Assembly: GCA_021298045.1 (NCBI GenBank)
Contig: JAJTHY010000133.1
Span: 1-8,509, forward strand
DNA length: 8,509 nucleotides
Origin: Candidatus Jidaibacter sp.
GTDB taxonomy: Bacteria > Pseudomonadota > Alphaproteobacteria > Rickettsiales > Midichloriaceae
Direction: 5' to 3'
The notes under the pieces are model-generated. The model was not told the DNA's origin. It saw nothing but the letters and a program-made list of their open reading frames with translations, and searched no databases. Numbering within the stretch: the stretch's first letter is position 1; each line of letters opens with the position of its first letter. Both the position numbers and the translations under genes were made by a program. Below are positions 1-5,049 of the stretch, piece after piece.

Positions 1-6
1 GTAATT

Positions 7-717
7 ATGACAAAGAAGCTTACTCCATCAATAATGGTTGTTGAGGACGAAGAATCGATAACAGCTATAATCAAGTATAATTTGAAAAAAGCTGGCTATC
101 TTGTAACAAGTACGAATGATGGTTCTGAAGCTGTTGCACTATGTCAACAGTATAATCCAGATCTTATTTTGTTAGACTGGATGCTACCTGGTTTATCTGG
201 TATAGAAATTTGTAGAATCATACGAGCTACACCTGAAATTTCTAACATCCCTATAATAATGATTTCTGCTAGAAACGAAGAGATAGATAAAGTAATGGGT
301 TTAGATAGAGGTGCAGATGACTATATTTCTAAGCCATTCTCTCCTAACGAGCTACTGGCAAGAATTAAAGCTGTTCTTAGAAGAATGAGACCTGTGTTTT
401 CAAGCAAAGTGCTAGAGTTTCAAGATATCAAACTAAACTTATCAAGCCATACAGTTGTAAGAAATGGCAAAGAAATTGAGCTTTCTCCTATAGAGTTCAA
501 AATCCTTCAGATGCTTGTAGAAAATCCTGCTAGAGTTCTTTCACGTGAATTCATAATGGACAAGATATGGGGCACAGACGTTTATGTTGGTTCAAGGACA
601 ATAGACGTTCATATTACACGTTTAAGAAAAGCTTTGCTCTCTGCATCTACTGATGGTATTGATTTAATTAAGACTGTACGACTGGGTGGCTATTCCTTGA
701 ACATTAAAAAGGACTAA
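7..717 (+). CDS. phoB: PhoB-type response regulator (OmpR/PhoB family transcription factor)
   Basis: This 236-residue protein is a two-domain response regulator of the usual length for the OmpR/PhoB family. The receiver domain spans about residues 8-122. Its acidic pocket is E13/D14, the phosphoacceptor is D57 (LLDWMLPG), the switch serine is S87 (MISAR), and the conserved lysine is K109 (SKPFSP). A winged-helix DNA-binding domain covers about 137-233 and ends in the family-typical R-T-V-R-x-x-G-Y-S-L pattern. The DWMLPG..G, GADDYISKPFSPNEL and LRRMRP stretches resemble PhoB, which activates phosphate-starvation genes after phosphorylation by PhoR. The start at 7 puts the receiver at its normal distance from the N-terminus; too little upstream sequence is present to judge a ribosome binding site. 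No phoR, pst or phoU gene is visible; the kinase downstream is CckA-like, so the partner is unknown. The family is certain; the PhoB orthology is probable. Confidence 0.85.
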   Translation: MTKKLTPSIMVVEDEESITAIIKYNLKKAGYLVTSTNDGSEAVALCQQYNPDLILLDWMLPGLSGIEICRIIRATPEISNIPIIMISARNEEIDKVMGLDRGADDYISKPFSPNELLARIKAVLRRMRPVFSSKVLEFQDIKLNLSSHTVVRNGKEIELSPIEFKILQMLVENPARVLSREFIMDKIWGTDVYVGSRTIDVHITRLRKALLSASTDGIDLIKTVRLGGYSLNIKKD

Positions 718-729
718 TTTGCATTTAAA

Positions 730-744
730 CCCGGCAAAACTGGG
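730..744 (+). other. Small G+C-rich hairpin just before the kinase start
   Basis: CCCGG (730-734) can pair with CTGGG (740-744), including one G-T pair, around a CAAAA loop. The G+C-rich patch stands out in this AT-rich DNA. It overlaps the GGGGA (742-746) that is the only purine-rich, Shine-Dalgarno-like sequence ahead of the ATG at 758, with 11 nt spacing. There is no T-run after it, so it does not look like a terminator. A role in tuning kinase translation is speculation. Confidence 0.3.
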
Positions 745-757
745 GACATAACACTGA

Positions 758-3241
758 ATGTTTAAGTACTTTAAGTTCAGAGCGGCTAAGTATCTCTTTC
801 TTATTTTAGCCGTATTTTTAATAAGCTTTTTATCATCTCTTGCTATATTGACGTGGGATACAACCGATAGTTTAGCGGTTTTTATAAGCTATCTTACGTC
901 ATTTGGCACTGCTTTTGTTGTAAACATATTTTTGATGAGAAGATGGCTTCACCATGAGCAAAATTATGTTGACAAAATAACCTTATTCACAGAAGTGTTA
1001 AGCAAAGAAAATGCCCTAGTCGCTATTATAGATAGCAACTTAAATATACTAAATCAGCTCACATCTAATACAGATTTTTATAGCGATAATTACTCTAATA
1101 TAGAGCCATTTTTTAACCAAATAGGAATAGCAGAAAATATCTCTAGCCCTATAAAACATTTTATAAAAGGCAAATATAAAGATCTTTATACTGAGGATCT
1201 AGAAAGAGAGATTTTATATTTCAATAATACAATGATTATACCAAATGTTAGGCTTATAATGCATAACTATAGCATTGTTGTTATAAAACTTGAAGGCTCT
1301 AGTAACCTTTATTGCATAACATTTCGCAAAGAATTTAAAAACTCAAATGATTCTGCTTTAAACTCTCTACCCATTGCATATTTTGAGCTTGATGAGGGAG
1401 GTCAAATAACAAAGATCAATTCACAATTTGAGACAATGCTTGGATACTTTTCAAATGATGTAAACAAACTCAATCTGTCTCTATCGTCCTTAATCACACA
1501 ATATTTTGATAATGAACCTGTAGATGTATCAAAAAGACCCTTTCAAGGATTTGTTACTTTAAAGCCAAAGGAAGGTCAACAATTGAGATTTTTCTTATAT
1601 ACATTCTTTGCTGTAAATGAAAAAACAATCAGCGGTTTTATAGTAAATGTCGACTCTAATAACTACCTTGAAAATTTAGCTTCTTTAAAAGAAAACTGGT
1701 TTGAATTCAGCTGGAAGTGCTTTTTTGAACACTCTCCTTATCCAGTATGTTATATAGATAAAAACGGAATAATCTTAAAAACTAATCCTGCGTTTTTTAA
1801 GCAATTAGAAGAGTTAGGATTTTCAGGTAAGAATTTTGCCTCATTTTTTGATGATGCATTTAAAAAAAAGTTTCAATCAAATATATATAAAAATCTAAAT
1901 GCTGTTGAACATTCTCACATGTCAGAGGAATTTTTAGATGTTAAGCTTAAAAACTCCTCCAAAGTGTTCGATATTTGGACAACAAAAGTGATAGATCTTA
2001 AGAATAATTTTTGTGGTTATATGCTTAGATTATCAGATGTTACCGCACAAAAACAGCTGGAAGACAGCTTCTCTCACGCCCAAAGAATGCAAACAATCGG
2101 TCATTTAGTTGGCTCTGTTGCGCACGATTTTAATAATATACTGACAGCAATTTCAGGGTTTTGTGATCTTTTGATGTTGCGCCATGGTGTTAGCGATCCT
2201 TCATTCTCTAATATAATGCAGATAAAGCAAAGTGCGGATAGGGCCTCTGGACTTGTTAAGAGGCTTCTAGCATTTTCGCGTAAGCAAACCCTTCTTTTAA
2301 ACAGTTTAAGTCCTATAGACTTATTCAGCGAATTTACTCCCCTTATACAACGCCTAATTGGTAGCAAAATAAAACTGTCTTTGAAAATAGATCCTAACAT
2401 ATGGAATATACTTGTAGATTCTGTGCAAATGGAGCAAGTTCTTTTAAATCTAGTTGTAAACGCTCAGCATGCTATGACATCAGAAGGTGAACTTACTATC
2501 AAAGTAGATAACTTTATTTATGAAAAACCTGAACAATTAAAATCTTATTTTTCCCCAATTAATGAAAAGCTACCGGACTTTGGTGAATATGTGAAAATTA
2601 TTGTCAAAGATACAGGTGTAGGGATACCTGAAGAAAACTTGCTTAAGATATTTGAACCATTTTTTACAACAAAAAATGATAAAACAACTACTGGTACTGG
2701 CTTAGGTCTTTCAACAGTATATGGAATTGTTAGACAATCTAATGCATATATATTTGTAAAGAGTGTAATTGGAAAGGGCACAACATTCATGCTTCTATTT
2801 AAAAAAACAGAGCCTGAACCTACAAAAATAGAGCATTTACAAAAAGAGCCATCAGAATCATCTGATTTAAGCGGTAATGCTGTTATAGCTCTTGTAGAAG
2901 ATGAAGATGCAATCCGTATTTTTGCTAAAAAAATTCTGACAAATAAAGGGTATTATGTTCTTGACTTCCCATCTGCAAAAATTGCATACAATGCTTTAAA
3001 AGAGAAAATAGATACTATCGACTTAGTAATTACAGACGTAATAATGCCTGAAATGACTGGTCCTAGCATGGTAACAAAATTACATCAGATAAAACCCAAT
3101 CTGAAAGTAATCTTTATATCTGGATATGCTGAAGAAGCTTTTACAGAAGAATATGGAGACAAAAGGGATTTCCATTTTATCCCAAAACCATTTTCTTTAA
3201 AGCAACTTTTAAGTAAAGTTAAGGAAGTGAGTAGTAGTTAA
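758..3241 (+). CDS. cckA: CckA-like hybrid sensor histidine kinase
   Basis: This 827-residue membrane hybrid kinase has two N-terminal hydrophobic segments (about 12-33 and 38-60) and a divergent middle region with two PAS-like segments (about 202-300 and 321-432). The DHp domain carries the phosphorylated H456 in an HDFNN H-box. The HATPase domain has its N-box at N564/N568, DTGVG at 618-622 and the GTGLGL box at 646-651. A C-terminal receiver follows, with E714/D715 acidic residues, phosphoacceptor D760 (VITDVIMP) and K810 (PKPF). The H-box region closely resembles alphaproteobacterial CckA, which feeds ChpT and CtrA in Caulobacter and switches between kinase and phosphatase. It is longer than Caulobacter CckA (about 690 residues); the extra length lies in the N-terminal sensory half. 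All catalytic residues are present, so it should be active. It follows the PhoB-like gene by 40 bp, possibly in the same transcript. Neither ctrA nor chpT is in the window. Confidence 0.88.
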   Translation: MFKYFKFRAAKYLFLILAVFLISFLSSLAILTWDTTDSLAVFISYLTSFGTAFVVNIFLMRRWLHHEQNYVDKITLFTEVLSKENALVAIIDSNLNILNQLTSNTDFYSDNYSNIEPFFNQIGIAENISSPIKHFIKGKYKDLYTEDLEREILYFNNTMIIPNVRLIMHNYSIVVIKLEGSSNLYCITFRKEFKNSNDSALNSLPIAYFELDEGGQITKINSQFETMLGYFSNDVNKLNLSLSSLITQYFDNEPVDVSKRPFQGFVTLKPKEGQQLRFFLYTFFAVNEKTISGFIVNVDSNNYLENLASLKENWFEFSWKCFFEHSPYPVCYIDKNGIILKTNPAFFKQLEELGFSGKNFASFFDDAFKKKFQSNIYKNLNAVEHSHMSEEFLDVKLKNSSKVFDIWTTKVIDLKNNFCGYMLRLSDVTAQKQLEDSFSHAQRMQTIGHLVGSVAHDFNNILTAISGFCDLLMLRHGVSDPSFSNIMQIKQSADRASGLVKRLLAFSRKQTLLLNSLSPIDLFSEFTPLIQRLIGSKIKLSLKIDPNIWNILVDSVQMEQVLLNLVVNAQHAMTSEGELTIKVDNFIYEKPEQLKSYFSPINEKLPDFGEYVKIIVKDTGVGIPEENLLKIFEPFFTTKNDKTTTGTGLGLSTVYGIVRQSNAYIFVKSVIGKGTTFMLLFKKTEPEPTKIEHLQKEPSESSDLSGNAVIALVEDEDAIRIFAKKILTNKGYYVLDFPSAKIAYNALKEKIDTIDLVITDVIMPEMTGPSMVTKLHQIKPNLKVIFISGYAEEAFTEEYGDKRDFHFIPKPFSLKQLLSKVKEVSSS

Positions 3242-3246
3242 ATTTT

Positions 3247-3735
3247 ATGACATCTGTAAAAATACCATTGTTTATAAAAGATATATCCGAACTTGATATA
3301 AATCAGCAGTTTATTTTAAGCGTCTCTCGCGGCATCTTAAGCAATGTTTTGGATATATTAGGATCAAAAAATTCACTATTTGATCCCAATGTCACAAATG
3401 AGTACGGAATGAACGGATTGCACATAGCAGCTTTTTGTGGATTTACCGAGGTTTTAAAGTCTCTTTTAAGCAGCAATCTAATATGTCTTAATGCTCTCGA
3501 TAACTTAACAAGGCACCCTATTCATGTAGCAATGCAGATGGGTAATTTTGGCATAGCCAGAATCCTATATGCAGAGATCTTAAAAAATGCTGGCATGGAT
3601 TTAACAACTTTTCCTGATTTTTTTTGTGTAGAATATCTGGATACTCTAGGTGGAATACAAGATTTATCATTTGTGAATAAGTTTACACCTAAAGTGTCTC
3701 TAGAGCCCTTAGCAAACCGCATTTTAACTTCCTAA
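3247..3735 (+). CDS. Small ankyrin-repeat protein, function unknown
   Basis: This 162-residue soluble protein has no signal peptide or membrane segment. Residues 54-85 form a clear ankyrin repeat (MNGLHIAAFCGFTEVLKSLL, then an N-A-x-D turn). Residues 87-118 form a second, degenerate one (RHPIHVAMQMGNFGIARIL), and residues 20-50 look like a capping half repeat ending in DPN. The last 40 or so residues match nothing I recognise. Ankyrin repeats bind other proteins and are common in host-associated alphaproteobacteria, where some are secreted effectors; nothing here shows secretion. The ATG lies 5 bp after the kinase stop. The nearest Shine-Dalgarno-like sequence (GGAAG, 3223-3227) is 19 nt upstream, too far for normal use, so translation is probably coupled to the kinase. 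That coupling suggests a role linked to the kinase, or simple hitchhiking. It is the last gene before the candidate origin. Confidence 0.75.
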   Translation: MTSVKIPLFIKDISELDINQQFILSVSRGILSNVLDILGSKNSLFDPNVTNEYGMNGLHIAAFCGFTEVLKSLLSSNLICLNALDNLTRHPIHVAMQMGNFGIARILYAEILKNAGMDLTTFPDFFCVEYLDTLGGIQDLSFVNKFTPKVSLEPLANRILTS

Positions 3736-3749
3736 TAATTATTAATAAC

Positions 3750-3767
3750 TAACATAATTTTATGTTA
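3750..3767. repeat. 8-bp inverted repeat (near-palindrome)
   Basis: TAACATAA (3750-3757) and TTATGTTA (3760-3767) are perfect inverted arms around TT. It lies 15 bp after the ankyrin gene stop. With no G+C-rich stem and no T-run it is a poor intrinsic terminator; a symmetric protein-binding site is as likely. The right arm runs into the first TGTTAATA copy. Confidence 0.45.
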
Positions 3768-3774
3768 ATAACTC

Positions 3775-3783
3775 TGTAGATAA
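3775..3783 (-). promoter_or_regulatory. Candidate DnaA box, one mismatch
   Basis: The minus-strand reading is TTATCTACA, which differs from the TTATNCACA consensus only at position six. It is supported mainly by its place beside the perfect box 25 bp away. Confidence 0.4.
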
Positions 3784-3807
3784 TTTGGATTGTTAATAAT
3801 TTTGTCT

Positions 3808-3816
3808 TTATACACA
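3808..3816 (+). promoter_or_regulatory. Perfect DnaA box (TTATACACA)
   Basis: TTATACACA matches the TTATNCACA consensus exactly and equals the E. coli R2 box. It is followed 2 bp later by a degenerate copy, TTATACAGT (3819-3827, two mismatches), so the two starts are 11 bp apart, about one helical turn, as in cooperative DnaA binding. Confidence 0.6.
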
Positions 3817-3870
3817 AGTTATACAGTGTTAATAAATAGTATTAACAATTATTAATAACTTTGAATTATG

Positions 3871-3899
3871 TATATCTAGATTAGATTTTATCTGATATA
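3871..3899. repeat. Bulged 10-bp inverted repeat
   Basis: TATATC-T-AGAT (3871-3881) pairs with ATCTGATATA (3890-3899). Ten base pairs form with a single bulged T at 3877 and an 8-nt loop (3882-3889). It sits in the 70-bp stretch that lacks TGTTAATA copies, so it divides the repeats into a left and a right group. There is no T-run, so a terminator is unlikely. Confidence 0.45.
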
Positions 3900-3927
3900 T
3901 CATATGTTAATATCTATGTTAATAACT

Positions 3928-3936
3928 TGTGGAAAA
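3928..3936 (-). promoter_or_regulatory. Candidate DnaA box, one mismatch
   Basis: The minus-strand reading is TTTTCCACA, differing from TTATCCACA only at position three. It lies directly after the last TGTTAATA copy and before the clustered TTAACA sites at 3944 and 3952, facing the perfect box across the gap. Confidence 0.45.
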
Positions 3937-3960
3937 TGAGTAATTAACAAATTAACACTA

Positions 3961-3989
3961 TTAATAAATAAAAAGTAATAAGATATAAT
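3961..3989 (+). promoter_or_regulatory. hemE-dnaB promoter inside the candidate origin
   Basis: The -10 element TATAAT (3984-3989) is a perfect match. A -35-like TTAATA (3961-3966, two mismatches to TTGACA) lies 17 bp upstream, the ideal spacing. Transcription would begin near 3996, only about 7 nt before the hemE ATG. The -35 overlaps one of the TTAATAA sites, so a protein bound there could control the promoter. Confidence 0.6.
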
Positions 3990-4002
3990 ATTTCTTTATT
4001 TT

Positions 4003-5049
4003 ATGATTTCTAAACCTATCCTTAATGTACTATCTAACAAAACAACTGAGACTGTTCCAATATGGTTAATGAGACAGGCAGGTAGGTATTTGCCTGAGTA
4101 CTGGGAAGTAAGAAATAAATTCCCAGATTTCATTAAGTTTTGTTTAAATCCAGAAGCTGTATGTGAGGTTACACTACAACCAATTGAAAGATTTGGATTT
4201 GATGCGGCAATAATATTTTCAGACATACTAATAGTGTGTGAAGCTCTTGGTAGTGAAGTTAAATTTGTTAAAAATCATGGTCCATCTTTAAAAAAGATAG
4301 AGAACGAAAAGACGTTACCAAACATTAAAGATTTAAGTTTAGAGATATTTGATACGGTAAAGAAAGGGATATCAATTACGAAGAAAGAGCTAGAATTAAA
4401 TTTTAAAAATACTGCTTTGATAGGATTTGCAGGTTCTGCATTTACAATTGCAGCTTATATGATAAATGGTGGATCAAGTAATGATGATTTTGAATCTGTA
4501 AGAAAGTTTATAATAGAACAGGAAAAAACTTTTGATTCTTTGATAAAAACCATAATAGAAGCTACAAAAATATATATAGATCATCAAGTCTCAGGTGGAA
4601 TCGAAGTATTTAAACTATTTGATTCTTGGGCAGGTGTTCTACCATCTTTTCAATTTGATAAATATGTATATCAACCAAATTTAGAGATTATAAAATATAT
4701 AAGAGAAAAGCATTCAAGTATAAAAACAATCGTGTTTCCAAGGCAAGCAGGATCTAATATAAGTAAATTTTTTGAACATGATTATGCAGATTGTATAGCG
4801 TTAGATCAATTTGCAAACATAATTTATACAAATAAGATTCGTGGAGATAAGGTAATACAAGGAAATCTAGATAATTTTACTTTAGCATACGGAAATAAGG
4901 AGCAAATTATAAAAGAATGTGATAACATTCTCCATACCACCTTTGGAAGAAATTTGATATTTAATTTGGGTCATGGGATTTTGCCCACAACACCAATAGA
5001 AAATGTCAAGTTACTGGTTGAGAGAGTAAAAAATTATGGCATTAAGTAA
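4003..5049 (+). CDS. hemE: Uroporphyrinogen decarboxylase
   Basis: This 348-residue cytoplasmic enzyme, of normal family length, decarboxylates the four acetate side chains of uroporphyrinogen III to give coproporphyrinogen III in heme synthesis. The N-terminal signature MRQAGRYLPEY holds the substrate-binding R24 and R28. D74 in FSDIL matches the essential aspartate. Y152 (AAYM), S208 (FDSWAG) and H324 (NLGHGILPTTP) match other active-site positions. The loop at 141-153 reads GFAGSAFTIAAYM where many homologues have P-W before the threonine, a mild divergence. The ATG at 4003 is preceded by no Shine-Dalgarno sequence (only T/A-rich DNA), and the predicted transcript start is about 7 nt upstream, so translation may be nearly leaderless. 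Its 3' end overlaps dnaB by 14 bp, so the two genes are cotranscribed. In several alphaproteobacteria hemE flanks the chromosomal origin, as proposed here. Confidence 0.96.
   Translation: MISKPILNVLSNKTTETVPIWLMRQAGRYLPEYWEVRNKFPDFIKFCLNPEAVCEVTLQPIERFGFDAAIIFSDILIVCEALGSEVKFVKNHGPSLKKIENEKTLPNIKDLSLEIFDTVKKGISITKKELELNFKNTALIGFAGSAFTIAAYMINGGSSNDDFESVRKFIIEQEKTFDSLIKTIIEATKIYIDHQVSGGIEVFKLFDSWAGVLPSFQFDKYVYQPNLEIIKYIREKHSSIKTIVFPRQAGSNISKFFEHDYADCIALDQFANIIYTNKIRGDKVIQGNLDNFTLAYGNKEQIIKECDNILHTTFGRNLIFNLGHGILPTTPIENVKLLVERVKNYGIK
5020..5026 (+). promoter_or_regulatory. dnaB ribosome binding site inside hemE
   Basis: GAGAGAG lies 9 nt before the dnaB ATG at 5036, within the hemE coding sequence. 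It supports that start even though it creates a 14-bp overlap; no other in-frame ATG occurs before the conserved LPQNVEAERAVIG stretch. Confidence 0.55.

Larger units (their letters stand above)
3737..3860 (+). repeat. Exact 14-bp direct repeat pair, 110 bp apart
   Basis: AATTATTAATAACT occurs at 3737-3750 and again at 3847-3860, both on the + strand. Its TTAATAACT core also occurs at 3765-3773 and 3919-3927, giving four copies of the core in the gap. The repeats are purely AT-rich apart from one C, so some similarity by chance is expected, but an exact 14-mer in 267 bp is more than composition alone would readily give. It may be part of the origin repeat array. Confidence 0.6.
3763..3924 (+). 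repeat. Five-copy TGTTAATA repeat (iteron-like)
   Basis: TGTTAATA occurs at 3763-3770, 3791-3798, 3827-3834, 3905-3912 and 3917-3924, always on the + strand. Start-to-start spacings are 28, 36, 78 and 12 bp. Three copies extend to ATGTTAATA (3762, 3904 and 3916). Two further TTAATAA sites at 3742 and 3961 lack the leading TG. At the local base composition I would expect well under one copy of this 8-mer. The constant strand and density suggest binding sites for an origin or regulatory protein, which I cannot name. Confidence 0.6.
3736..4002. other. oriC: Candidate chromosomal replication origin (oriC) beside hemE
   Basis: This gene-free gap of 267 bp has about 44 G/C bases (about 16% G+C), lower than its surroundings. 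It contains a perfect DnaA box, two one-mismatch boxes, five same-strand TGTTAATA repeats, a 14-bp direct repeat, a near-palindrome and a bulged inverted repeat, and it ends in the hemE promoter. Origins of Caulobacter, Rickettsia and Wolbachia have been placed next to hemE, and the replicative helicase gene dnaB is one gene downstream. The very AT-rich DNA could serve as the unwinding region. The left neighbour here is an ankyrin gene rather than the genes known on that side in those organisms. No full CtrA site (TTAA-N7-TTAA) is present. The origin assignment is inference from position and motifs; an alternative is simply a regulatory region for hemE-dnaB. Confidence 0.6.

Noticed and set aside
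7..717. Reading the first gene as CtrA because it lies beside a CckA-like kinase
   Set aside because: Its receiver and C-terminal signatures (DWMLPG, GADDYISKPFSPNEL, LRRMRP) resemble PhoB and not CtrA.
2101..2790. Minus-strand open frames opposite the kinase catalytic domain
   Set aside because: They overlap H-box and ATPase motifs of an intact gene and show no domain of their own.
3750..3767. Intrinsic terminator after the ankyrin gene
   Set aside because: The stem is A-T rich with a 2-nt loop and is not followed by a T-run.
3736..4002. A full CtrA site, TTAA-N7-TTAA
   Set aside because: I listed every TTAA in the gap; no pair has the 11-bp start-to-start distance required.
3736..4002. 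Small gene or tRNA in the gap
   Set aside because: No open frame of useful length with a start signal, and no cloverleaf-like or G+C-rich structure, is visible.
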